Source: Hephaestia mangrovi
GTDB taxonomy: Bacteria > Pseudomonadota > Alphaproteobacteria > Sphingomonadales > Sphingomonadaceae
Direction: 5' to 3'
DNA length: 64,000 nucleotides
Assembly: GCF_019880555.1 (NCBI RefSeq)
Contig: NZ_JAINVU010000001.1
Coordinates: 248,001 to 312,000, forward strand
Under the pieces are notes generated by a model. The model worked only from the letters and a program-made list of their open reading frames with translations. It searched no databases and had not been told where the DNA came from. The first letter of the stretch is position 1; the number at the start of each line of letters is the position of its first letter. Shown here piece by piece: positions 30,423 through 38,058 of the stretch. The position numbers and the translations under genes are program-made.

Positions 30423-31157
30423 ATGTGCGTTCTGGCTTTGGCATGGCGGACGGCTCCCAAATGGCAGCTGGTGGCGGCGGGCAATCGCGATGAAATGCAC
30501 GATCGGCCGAGCTTGCCGCTGGCGCGATGGGATGACGGGAGCGGGACGATCGCCGGGCGTGATGTCGTGGGCGGCGGGACGTGGCTCGGGGTCAACGAAG
30601 CCGGGCGGTTCGCGGTGGTGACCAATGTGCGCGCGGGCGGGGCCGATCCGGCCAGGGCGTCGCGCGGCGGATTGGTGAGCGATGTGCTGGCGCGCGGGGT
30701 GGCGGCGGTTTCCGCCGATGATCTGGACGGGTTCAATCCGTTCAACATGCTGGCGGTCGATAGCGGCGGCGCGACCTTGTTGAGCAACCGGCCGGTGCCG
30801 ATGGTGAAAGCGTTTCGCCCGGGCGCCTATGGCCTGTCCAACGGGCTGCACGATGCGGCCTGGCCCAAGACGCTGGTGGTGCAAGGCGCGGTCGAGCGCT
30901 GGATCGCCGAGGATACCGGCGAGATCGAGGACCTGTTCGTGGCGCTCAGCGACGAACGGCGGTTCGACGACACGGATGGCGATGAGCGCGAGCCGGTCGG
31001 ATCGCCGGTGTTCATCCGGCACCCGGTTTATGGCACGCGGTGCAGCACGGTGGTGACGGTCACCCGCGAGGGGCGCGGGATGATCGCCGAGCGGCGGTTC
31101 GGGGCCGATGGCGCGGTGACGGGTGAGACGCGTATCGCGTTCGGCTGGGCAGTTTAG
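30423..31157 (+). CDS. NRDE (TANGO2-like) family protein
   Basis: 244 residues beginning Met-Cys (MCVLALAWRTAPKWQLVAAG) and then NRDE, the family name motif. The Cys2 right after the initiator Met is conserved in NRDE/TANGO2 proteins, which are proposed Ntn-hydrolase-like enzymes or haem-handling proteins; this is why I use the ATG at 30423 and not the GTG two codons upstream. Other family signatures are GGGTWLGVNEAGRFAVVTN and YGLSNGLHDAAWPK. It interrupts an otherwise phage-like gene order, with a repeat on each side. Confidence 0.88.
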   Translation: MCVLALAWRTAPKWQLVAAGNRDEMHDRPSLPLARWDDGSGTIAGRDVVGGGTWLGVNEAGRFAVVTNVRAGGADPARASRGGLVSDVLARGVAAVSADDLDGFNPFNMLAVDSGGATLLSNRPVPMVKAFRPGAYGLSNGLHDAAWPKTLVVQGAVERWIAEDTGEIEDLFVALSDERRFDDTDGDEREPVGSPVFIRHPVYGTRCSTVVTVTREGRGMIAERRFGADGAVTGETRIAFGWAV

Positions 31158-31186
31158 GACGATCTGAAGTTCGCGGTAAAAAGCGC

Positions 31187-31286
31187 CGTCATGCTGAACT
31201 TGGTTCAGCATCCATGGTGCAACAATTGCCGGCCCGCGCGGCGGCGGTGTTGGTCCATGGACCCTGAAACGAGTTCAGGGTGACGG
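31187..31286. repeat. Long composite palindromic repeat, copy 2
   Basis: Same orientation and nearly the same sequence as 28231-28326. The ends are CGTCATGCTGAAC and TTCAGGGTGACG, so the element is bounded by CGTCA/TGACG inverted ends. It lies between the NRDE and portal genes. Copies 1 and 2 bracket the two terminase genes and NRDE as direct repeats. Confidence 0.85.
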
Positions 31287-31347
31287 AAAGGGATGGGGAT
31301 CGGGGGCGACGCGTGGGCCGCGGCCCGGCGGATATTCGGAGAAGCAG

Positions 31348-32460
31348 ATGAAATGGTTCGGCTGGAAGGCGGCCGGGCGCGTCGAGGCGCGTCCGGCGTT
31401 GGCGCGTGGGCAATCCTATCCGGTGGTGATCGGGGAGTGGCCGCGCTCTTACGAGGCGCAGGTGCGCGAGGCGTATCTGGGCAATGCGATCGCGCAGCGA
31501 GCGGTGAAGCTGGTCGCCGAAGGGGTCGGCGGGTCGCCGGTGAGCGCGTCGGACGAGCGGGTGGCGGGGCTGGTCGCTGCGCGATCGGGCGGACAGCCGC
31601 TCATCGAGACGCTGGCGGCGTATCTGCTGCTCCACGGCAATGCCTATGTGCAGGTGTTGGCGACGCCCGAGGGGGAAGTTGCCGAGCTGTTCGCCTTGCG
31701 GCCCGAGCGGGTGACGGTGGAGCCCGACGCGAGCGGGTGGCCGGCGGCGTATCGCTACCGCGTCGGGGATCGGGTGGCGCAGCTTTCGGCGGATGGTCCG
31801 AGGGCCGAGATCATCCATCTGAAGGCGTTCAATCCGCTCGACGATCATTACGGGCTGGGGTGCCTGGGCGCGGCGGCCGGCGCGGTGGCGATCCACAATG
31901 CGGCGACGCGATGGTCCAAGGCCTTGCTCGACAATGCGGCGCGGCCGTCGGGCGCGCTGGTCTATGCGCCGGGTGACGGGGCGACGCTGTCGCCGGAGCA
32001 GTTCGAGCGGTTGAAGAGCGAGATGGAAGCGGGGTTCGCCGGCGCGGGCAACGCCGGTCGGCCGATGCTGCTCGACGGCGGGCTGAAGTGGCAGGCCTTG
32101 TCGATGAGCCCGGCGGACATGGATTTCGCCGGCACCAAGGCGGCGGCGGCGCGCGAGATCGCGCTCGCCTTCGGGGTGCCGCCGATGCTGCTCGGGCTGC
32201 CGGGCGACAATACCTACGCCAATTACCAGGAAGCCAACAAGGCGTTGTGGCGGCTGGCGATTCTGCCGCTGGCGGGGGCGATTTTGACTGGGCTGGCGCA
32301 AGGGCTGGCGGGCTGGGTGCCCGGCGCGGCGCTGGCGGTCGATCTCGATGCCGTGACGGCGCTTTCCGGGGATCGCGAGCGGCTGTGGGCGCAGGTGAGC
32401 GCGGCGGAATTCCTCAGCGATGCGGAGAAGCGGGCGATGCTGGGTATCGAGCCGCATTGA
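31348..32460 (+). CDS. HK97-type phage portal protein, GTA-like
   Basis: 370 residues of the HK97 portal family. Typical stretches are RAVKLVAEGVGGSPVSASD, AYLLLHGNAYVQVLATPEGE, EIIHLKAFNPLDDHYGLG and FGVPPMLLGLPGDNTYANYQEA. The portal is the dodecameric ring through which DNA enters the head. The length is close to GTA portals, with no frameshift. ATG at 31348 has GGAGAA upstream. Its last 47 bp overlap a small opposite-strand gene. Confidence 0.93.
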   Translation: MKWFGWKAAGRVEARPALARGQSYPVVIGEWPRSYEAQVREAYLGNAIAQRAVKLVAEGVGGSPVSASDERVAGLVAARSGGQPLIETLAAYLLLHGNAYVQVLATPEGEVAELFALRPERVTVEPDASGWPAAYRYRVGDRVAQLSADGPRAEIIHLKAFNPLDDHYGLGCLGAAAGAVAIHNAATRWSKALLDNAARPSGALVYAPGDGATLSPEQFERLKSEMEAGFAGAGNAGRPMLLDGGLKWQALSMSPADMDFAGTKAAAAREIALAFGVPPMLLGLPGDNTYANYQEANKALWRLAILPLAGAILTGLAQGLAGWVPGAALAVDLDAVTALSGDRERLWAQVSAAEFLSDAEKRAMLGIEPH

Positions 32461-32608
32461 TGGCGCAGATACGGGCGCCGGCCTGCCAGGTGCCGCCGGC
32501 GTGACGACACTTGGCCTTAAGCACGGCATCGGTGTCCCACAGCACGAACACGACGAACGCCAGCGTGGCGAGGAGGCCGAGCAGCAGGGCGGCGGTGCGG
32601 TCACGCAT
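32414..32608 (-). CDS. Small membrane protein, unknown
   Basis: 64 residues on the strand opposite the head genes. It starts MRDRTAALLLGLLATLAFVV, giving one transmembrane helix (about 6-24), followed by KAKCRHAGGTWQAGARICA. The C-X2-AGGTW-X6-C pattern occurs in many tiny bacterial membrane proteins. It overlaps the portal end and fills the gap before the DUF6127 gene. Real but unassigned is my best guess. Confidence 0.5.
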   Translation of the reverse strand: MRDRTAALLLGLLATLAFVVFVLWDTDAVLKAKCRHAGGTWQAGARICAINAARYPASPASPHR

Positions 32609-32654
32609 GGCAGTGGCGTAAGCGGCGCGCGGGCGCCGGGCAAGGGTGAGATCC

Positions 32655-32960
32655 ATGGAAACGAGCGTATTGGCGCAGCTTCTGGCGCAAGCCGAGGATG
32701 CGCGAGGCGACCTGACGACGCTGCGCGCGATCGTCGAGGAAGCGGGCGAGCTGGGGGCGACGCGGGCGCTGACGCGGCTGGGGCTGGCGGATGACGGGGC
32801 GGAGCGGGACGTAGCCGAGCTGCGCGAGCTGCTGCGGGCGTGGCGCGATGCGAAACGGTCGGCATGGAAAGCGGCGGTCGGCTGGGTGGTGCGGCTGATG
32901 AGCGTGCTGCTGCTCGCCGGGCTGGCGGTGAAGCTGGGGTTCGGGGACTGGGTGAAGTGA
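32655..32960 (+). CDS. DUF6127-like protein of GTA head module
   Basis: 101 residues: an amphipathic helical N-terminus (METSVLAQLLAQAEDARGDL), an Arg-rich middle (LRELLRAWRDAKRSAWKAAV) and one C-terminal transmembrane helix (RLMSVLLLAGLAVKLGF). This is the small protein that sphingomonad GTA-type clusters carry between portal and protease. The stop overlaps the protease GTG start (GTGA). Function unknown. Confidence 0.7.
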   Translation: METSVLAQLLAQAEDARGDLTTLRAIVEEAGELGATRALTRLGLADDGAERDVAELRELLRAWRDAKRSAWKAAVGWVVRLMSVLLLAGLAVKLGFGDWVK

Positions 32961-33331
32961 GCGTCCGCTTTGCCGGATACGCCGCGGTGTTCGACCGGGT
33001 CGATCGCGGCGGCGACGTGGTGCGCGTGGGCGCGTTCGGGGCGCCGGGGGCGGTGCCGTTGCTGTGGCAGCATGGCGGCGCGCCGGTCGGCGTGATCGAG
33101 AGCCTGGCCGAGGATGCGCGCGGGTTGCGCGTGATCGGGCGGGTGGATGACGCGCGGCTGGCCGGGCTGGTCAGTGCCGGCGCGGTCGATGGACTGTCGT
33201 TCGGCTATCGGGTGCGGGGCGCGAGGGCCGGGCGGGTGCGCGAGTTGACCGCGCTCGAGCTGGTCGAGGTGAGCCTGGTCGCGCAGCCGATGCAGCCGCT
33301 GGCGCGGGTGCATGCGGTGGATGGGAAATAA
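32957..33331 (+). CDS. HK97-type prohead protease, GTA-like
   Basis: 124 residues from a GTG that overlaps the preceding stop. The motifs are FAGYAAVFDRVDRGGDVV, the catalytic His in PLLWQHGGAPVG and the catalytic Ser in VDGLSFGYRV. ALELVEVSLVAQPMQPLARV is the usual C-terminal signature. It is short but complete for the GTA g4 type. It would trim the capsid N-terminal region during head maturation. Confidence 0.9.
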   Translation: MSVRFAGYAAVFDRVDRGGDVVRVGAFGAPGAVPLLWQHGGAPVGVIESLAEDARGLRVIGRVDDARLAGLVSAGAVDGLSFGYRVRGARAGRVRELTALELVEVSLVAQPMQPLARVHAVDGK

Positions 33332-33364
33332 CGAAATCGGGCGTCCGTGGCGGGCGCCCCTCCA

Positions 33365-33406
33365 CCATTCGCTGCGCGAATGGTCCCCCTCCCCGTGCCG
33401 GGGAGG
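33365..33406. repeat. Twin hairpins before capsid gene
   Basis: Two perfect hairpins sit side by side: CCATTCGC-TGC-GCGAATGG (33365-33383) and CCTCCCCG-TGC-CGGGGAGG (33388-33406). They fill most of the 98-bp gap between protease and capsid genes. No T-run follows. Confidence 0.7.
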
Positions 33407-33429
33407 ATCTTTTCTGGTGGGAGAAAGTG

Positions 33430-34830
33430 ATGACGGAGACGGTGGATACGCTCGAGGCGAGTTTCGAGCAGGTGGAGATGGCGGCGCCCGTCGCGCGGCC
33501 GGTGCTGGCGGGCGCGCGCGAGCCGCGGGCGGCGGCGTTCGAGGGGTTTCTTCGGAGCGGCGCGAGCGTGGAGATGAAGGCGTTTACCGGGGTAAGCGGC
33601 GATAGTGGCGGCTATGCGGTGCCGCAGGAAATCGACGCGGTGATCGACGCGACGTTAAAGAGCATCTCGCCCATTCGCAGCATCGCCAATGTCGTGAAGG
33701 TGGGCTCGGCGGGGTATCGCAAGCTGGTGACGACGGGGGGCACGCCGTCGGGCTGGGCGGGCGAGGCCGACGCGCGCGACACGACCGATACGCCGGTATT
33801 CAGTGAGATCGCGCCGCCGATGGGCGAGCTTTACGCCAATCCGAGCGCGAGCCAGGCGATGCTCGATGACGCGCTGTTCGATGTCGAGCAATGGCTGGCG
33901 GGCGAGATCGCGCGGGAATTCGCCGCCGCGGAAGGATCGGCGTTCGTCGCGGGCAGCGGCACGAACCAGCCCAAGGGCTTCCTGTCGGCGCCGACCGGCA
34001 CGGCGAGCGACGCAACGCGCAGTTTCGGGACCTTGCAGTATCTCGCGTCGGGCGCGTCGGGCGATTTCGGGAGCAACCCCGACGAGCGGCTGATCGACCT
34101 GGTGCAGACGCTGCGCGCGCCCTATCGGCAGGGCGCGGTGTTCGTGATGAATTCGGCAACGCTGGCGCGGATTCGCAAACTCAAGACGACCGACGGCGCG
34201 TTCCTGTGGCAGCCAAGCCTGGCGGCGGGGCAGCCGGCGACGCTGCTCGGCTATCCAGTGATCGAGGCCGAGGACATGCCCGACATCGCCGCCAATTCGC
34301 TGTCGATCGCGTTCGGTAATTTCAAGGCGGGCTATTTGATCGCCGAGCGCAGCGAGACGGCGATCCTGCGCGATCCGTACAGCAACAAGCCGTTCGTCAA
34401 TTTCTACGCGACGGCGCGGCTCGATATCGTGGTTCAGGCGTCAGTGGTCGCGGGCGGGGTGGATACGCCGCCGGCGGCGCCCGCCGTCGGCCAAAGCTGG
34501 ATTGTGGGAGAGGCGCCGGAGGGCGACTGGAGTGGCCATGGCGGCGCTATCGCCGGCTGGACACCGGGCGGGTGGCGCTTCCTCGACCCTATCGACGGGA
34601 TGGCGGCCTGGGCGCAGGATGCGGGCATCGTCTGGCGGCGCGTCGCGGGCGCATGGCTGGCGGGCGAATTGACCGGGCAACGCGTCTCGATCGGCGGCGT
34701 GCAGGTGGTCGGCGCGCAGCAGGCGGCGATCGACGCGCCGGCTGGGGGCGACACGATCGACGCGGAGGCGCGCGCGGCGATCGCGTCGATCCTCGGCGCG
34801 CTGCGCTCGCACGGGCTGATCGCGGCGTGA
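33430..34830 (+). CDS. HK97-type major capsid protein fused to DUF2793 C-terminus
   Basis: 466 residues. Residues 1 to about 328 are an HK97/GTA capsid: a helical scaffolding-like start, VSGDSGGYAVPQEIDAVID, ANPSASQAMLDDALFDVE, NQPKGFL and FGNFKAGYLIAERS. Residues from about 331 (LDIVVQASVVAGGVDTPPAA) to the end are DUF2793: VGQSWIVGEAPEGDWSGH, GWRFLDPIDGMAAW and a tail ARAAIASILGALRSHGLIAA. The capsid breaks off inside its last strand, and the DUF2793 part lacks its own first 30 or so residues. This looks like an in-frame deletion joining two distant genes. The ATG at 33430 has GGGAG upstream; GTG 33427 is the alternative. Confidence 0.85.
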   Translation: MTETVDTLEASFEQVEMAAPVARPVLAGAREPRAAAFEGFLRSGASVEMKAFTGVSGDSGGYAVPQEIDAVIDATLKSISPIRSIANVVKVGSAGYRKLVTTGGTPSGWAGEADARDTTDTPVFSEIAPPMGELYANPSASQAMLDDALFDVEQWLAGEIAREFAAAEGSAFVAGSGTNQPKGFLSAPTGTASDATRSFGTLQYLASGASGDFGSNPDERLIDLVQTLRAPYRQGAVFVMNSATLARIRKLKTTDGAFLWQPSLAAGQPATLLGYPVIEAEDMPDIAANSLSIAFGNFKAGYLIAERSETAILRDPYSNKPFVNFYATARLDIVVQASVVAGGVDTPPAAPAVGQSWIVGEAPEGDWSGHGGAIAGWTPGGWRFLDPIDGMAAWAQDAGIVWRRVAGAWLAGELTGQRVSIGGVQVVGAQQAAIDAPAGGDTIDAEARAAIASILGALRSHGLIAA

Positions 34831-34953
34831 TCCAAGCTGCTAGGATTGTTGCGTTTAGGCAACAGGCGCCGATTTTGTTTCGCTTGCGCGGAAACCTTCC
34901 TTTCGATAGGGAGTTTGGGCTGTCCGTAGTGACAACTCAGAAAGGGGATTACG

Positions 34954-36078
34954 ATGCGGAAGCTTGCCGTCGCACTGGCACTTTCCACTACCGCTCTCGC
35001 TTCTCCCGCCCTCGCCCGCGATCATTCGTGGTACGTGGGTGTGGAAGGCGGTCCGAATATCGTCGAAGATATCCAATATGATATCGGCTCGGCCGACAAG
35101 GCCGGCGTCGTCAACAGCAAGTACGGCTACTCGGTCGATGGCAATGTTGGCTACGATTTCGGCGCGTTCCGGCTGGAAGCGGAAGTTGGCTATCAGCATG
35201 CCAACCTCGATTCTTATTATTCGTCGCTTGGTACGCCGTATTACACCACCGGTGGCGCTCTCGCCTCGGCTCCGGCGAGCACGTTTGACCACGCTTCGGG
35301 CTCCACTTCGGCGCTCAGCTTCATGGTCAACGGCCTGCTCGATTTCGGTGACGATGACGGCGTCCAGGGCTTCGTCGGCGGTGGTGCCGGTGTCGCTCGC
35401 GTCAAGGCAGCGAATTACGCGCTGACCAGCGGCGGGCCGTTCCTCGACGATTCGGATACCGTGTTCGCCTGGCAGGCGATCGCCGGCGTCCGTGCGCCGA
35501 TCAGCGACCATGTCGACGTTTCGTTGAAGTACAAGTTCTTCAACGCCGACAAGGTCAAGATGTACGACGTGACCAACCGCGAGTTCGAGGGCCGTTTCCG
35601 GTCGCACTCGATCATGGGTGGGCTGACGTACAACTTCGGCGCCCCGCCGCCGCCGCCTCCGCCGCCGCCTCCCCCGCCGCCTCCGCCACCTCCTCCGCCG
35701 CCGCCTCCGCCGCCGCCGGAAGTGACGTGCTCGCCGGGTCCGTTCATCGTGTTCTTCGAATGGGACAAGTCGAACATCACGCCGGAAGCGGCGTCGATCC
35801 TCGACAATGCGATCACGGCCTATCAGAGCTGCGGCAATGCGCAGGTCATGCTGGCTGGCTACGCGGACCGTTCGGGTCCGGCCAGCTACAACGTCGGGCT
35901 GTCGCAGCGCCGCGCGGACTCGGTGAAGGCCTATATGGTCGATCACTCGATCCCCGAGGGCGTGATCACGACCCAGGCGTTCGGCGAAACCAACCCGCGC
36001 GTGCAGACCGCCGATGGCGTTCGCGAGGTGCAGAACCGCCGCGTGGAGATCACCTACGGGCCGGGTTCGGGGATGTAA
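34954..36078 (+). CDS. OmpA-family outer-membrane protein with polyproline linker
   Basis: 374 residues. The signal peptide is MRKLAVALALSTTALASPALA. An eight-stranded barrel (about 23-228) includes WYVGVEGGPNIVEDIQ, EAEVGYQHANL and YKFFNADKVKM. Then come 25 consecutive prolines (codons 35644-35718) and the OmpA/Pal peptidoglycan-binding domain (FIVFFEWDKSNITPEA, GYADRSGPASYNVGLSQRRA, NRRVEITYG). It anchors the outer membrane to peptidoglycan. The upstream gap has an AAAGGGG Shine-Dalgarno, and a strong terminator follows. Confidence 0.94.
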   Translation: MRKLAVALALSTTALASPALARDHSWYVGVEGGPNIVEDIQYDIGSADKAGVVNSKYGYSVDGNVGYDFGAFRLEAEVGYQHANLDSYYSSLGTPYYTTGGALASAPASTFDHASGSTSALSFMVNGLLDFGDDDGVQGFVGGGAGVARVKAANYALTSGGPFLDDSDTVFAWQAIAGVRAPISDHVDVSLKYKFFNADKVKMYDVTNREFEGRFRSHSIMGGLTYNFGAPPPPPPPPPPPPPPPPPPPPPPPPPEVTCSPGPFIVFFEWDKSNITPEAASILDNAITAYQSCGNAQVMLAGYADRSGPASYNVGLSQRRADSVKAYMVDHSIPEGVITTQAFGETNPRVQTADGVREVQNRRVEITYGPGSGM

Positions 36079-36108
36079 TTCCCAAACCCGATCTGTTGAT
36101 CGGATTGA

Positions 36109-36141
36109 GGGAGGTCGGTTCGCCGGCCTCCCTTTTTCTTT
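36109..36141 (+). terminator. Rho-independent terminator after ompA-like gene
   Basis: A 10-bp stem GGGAGGTCGG/CCGGCCTCCC (one T-G pair) with a TTCG tetraloop is followed by TTTTTCTTT. It lies 30 bp after the OmpA-like stop and is the clearest intrinsic terminator in the window. The remaining gap to 36329 shows nothing I can assign. Confidence 0.92.
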
Positions 36142-36329
36142 GAGGTTTGATAATCGTTTAAAGCGGTTGCGCGCCTTCCGGTGATGAGGTGGTTCGTCTC
36201 GCTGCCGGCATGTTCGGCCGCGCAAGACGCGTTAATCCGAATGCGCGGTCTGGCATTCGATGGCGGGGCTGGTAGAGGCAGGTCTCGTCCGCGGCACGGC
36301 GCCGCTTCCGCAGGAGGGAAAGCGAGACA

Positions 36330-37631
36330 ATGCGTATCACAATGATCGGCTCGGGATATGTCGGGCTGGTATCGGGGGCCTGTTTTTCCGATTTCGGTCA
36401 TGACGTGGTGTGCGTCGACAAGGACGAGGGCAAGATCGCGGCGCTGAAAGCCGGCCGCATGCCGATCTACGAACCCGGCCTCGATCAATTGGTGGCGACC
36501 AATGTCGAGGCGGGACGATTGTCCTTCACCACCGACCTCAAGGCCGGGGTTGCCGGCGCCGATGCGATCTTCATCGCGGTGGGCACGCCATCGCGGCGCG
36601 GCGACGGCCATGCCGATCTCAGCTATGTGTTCGCCGCCGCCAAGGAGATCGCGGAATCGATCACCGGCCCGGTGGTGGTGGTCGACAAGTCGACCGTGCC
36701 GGTCGGCACTGGCGACAAGGTCGAGGCGATCCTGAAGGAAACGCGGCCGGAGATCGAAACCGCGGTGGTGTCCAACCCGGAATTCCTGCGCGAAGGGGCG
36801 GCGATCGGCGATTTCAAGCGGCCCGACCGGATCGTGATCGGCGCCGAGGACGAATGGGCGCGCGAGGTGATGCGCGACGTTTATCGGCCGCTTTATCTCA
36901 ACGAGAGCCCGCTGCTGTTCACCGGACGACGGACAGCGGAATTGACCAAATATGCCGCCAATGCGTTCCTTGCGACCAAGATCACTTTCATCAACGAGAT
37001 TGCCGACCTGTGCGAGATGGTGGGGGCGAACGTGCAGGACGTGGCGCGCGGGATCGGGCTCGACAATCGGATCGGCCCCAAGTTCCTGCACGCCGGACCG
37101 GGCTATGGCGGCTCGTGCTTTCCCAAGGACACGCTGGCGCTGCTCAAGACCGCCGAGGATTATGAGAGCCCTGTCCACATCGTCGAGGCGGTGGTCAAGG
37201 TGAACGACAGCCGCAAGCGCGCGATGGGGCGCAAGGTGATCAAGGCGCTGGGCGACGATGCCAAGGGCAAGACGGTCGCGCTGCTCGGCCTGACGTTCAA
37301 GCCGAATACCGACGACATGCGCGACGCGCCCTCGATCGCGATCGCGCAGACGCTGCTCGATGGCGGGGCGTCGATCCGCGCCTATGATCCCGAGGGCATG
37401 GAGATCGCCAAGGGCATCATGCCCGACGTGACCTATTGCAGCGATGCCTATCAGGCCGCGAAGGATGCCGATGCGGTGGTGATCGTGACCGAATGGGATG
37501 CGTTCCGCGCGCTGGATCTCAAGCGCTTGCGCCAGGAAATGGCTGGCAATGTTCTGGTCGACCTGCGCAATATCTATTCGCCGGCCGAGATCGCGCGGAC
37601 CGATTTCCAGTACAGCTCGATCGGACGGTGA
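36330..37631 (+). CDS. ugd: UDP-glucose 6-dehydrogenase
   Basis: NAD-dependent double oxidation of UDP-glucose to UDP-glucuronate for polysaccharide synthesis. 433 residues: Rossmann motif MIGSGYVGLVSGACFSDFGH, central AELTKYAANAFLATKITFIN, catalytic Cys263 in GPGYGGSCFPKDT, and C-terminal UDP-binding domain beginning ALLGLTFKPNTDDMRDAPS. Shine-Dalgarno AGGAGGG. The glyoxalase-fold gene starts 4 bp after its stop. galE, another nucleotide-sugar enzyme, is at 55.4 kb. Confidence 0.96.
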   Translation: MRITMIGSGYVGLVSGACFSDFGHDVVCVDKDEGKIAALKAGRMPIYEPGLDQLVATNVEAGRLSFTTDLKAGVAGADAIFIAVGTPSRRGDGHADLSYVFAAAKEIAESITGPVVVVDKSTVPVGTGDKVEAILKETRPEIETAVVSNPEFLREGAAIGDFKRPDRIVIGAEDEWAREVMRDVYRPLYLNESPLLFTGRRTAELTKYAANAFLATKITFINEIADLCEMVGANVQDVARGIGLDNRIGPKFLHAGPGYGGSCFPKDTLALLKTAEDYESPVHIVEAVVKVNDSRKRAMGRKVIKALGDDAKGKTVALLGLTFKPNTDDMRDAPSIAIAQTLLDGGASIRAYDPEGMEIAKGIMPDVTYCSDAYQAAKDADAVVIVTEWDAFRALDLKRLRQEMAGNVLVDLRNIYSPAEIARTDFQYSSIGR

Positions 37632-37635
37632 TGGC

Positions 37636-38058
37636 GTGAGCACACCGCCGCCGATCGACGGTCTGCTCGAGACCGCGCTTTATGTCGACGACATGGCGCG
37701 ATCGGTGGTGTTCTTTCGCGACGTGCTGGGGCTGGCGCCGATGATCGAGGGCGAGCGGCTGACCGTGTTCGATGCCGGACGCCAGGGCGTGCTGCTGGTC
37801 TTTGCGCGCGGGGAATCGGTGGACGACATGCCGTCCGAGCGCGGCGTGGTGCCCGGCCATGACGGGCGAGGGCCCTTGCACATGGCGTTCGCAATCGCGG
37901 CCGACAGCTATGACGCTTGGCGCGCGCATCTCGCCGCGGCGGGCGTGACGATGCGGGGCGAGATGCACTGGCCGCGCGGCGGGCGCAGCCTCTATTTCGA
38001 GGATCCGGACGGGCATGTGCTCGAGCTGGCGACGCCGGGATTGTGGCCGACTTATTGA
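37636..38058 (+). CDS. Glyoxalase/VOC-fold protein
   Basis: 140 residues from a GTG at 37636, directly after ugd. The vicinal-oxygen-chelate repeats are ETALYVDDMARSVVFFRDVLG and LHMAFAIAADSYDAWRAHLAAAG. The C-terminal motif is SLYFEDPDGHVLELATPG, where the last Glu is a likely metal ligand. The family includes lyases, dioxygenases and resistance proteins, so the reaction cannot be assigned. It converges with ygfZ and overlaps it by 7 bp. Confidence 0.85.
   Translation: MSTPPPIDGLLETALYVDDMARSVVFFRDVLGLAPMIEGERLTVFDAGRQGVLLVFARGESVDDMPSERGVVPGHDGRGPLHMAFAIAADSYDAWRAHLAAAGVTMRGEMHWPRGGRSLYFEDPDGHVLELATPGLWPTY

Noticed and set aside
28446..34830. Active prophage
   Set aside because: No integrase, repressor, replication or tail genes and no attachment-site duplication. 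Gene types and order fit a GTA-like module.
35641..35720. Tandem CCG repeat read as a CRISPR or minisatellite
   Set aside because: It is the polyproline coding stretch in the OmpA-like gene; there are no spacers.
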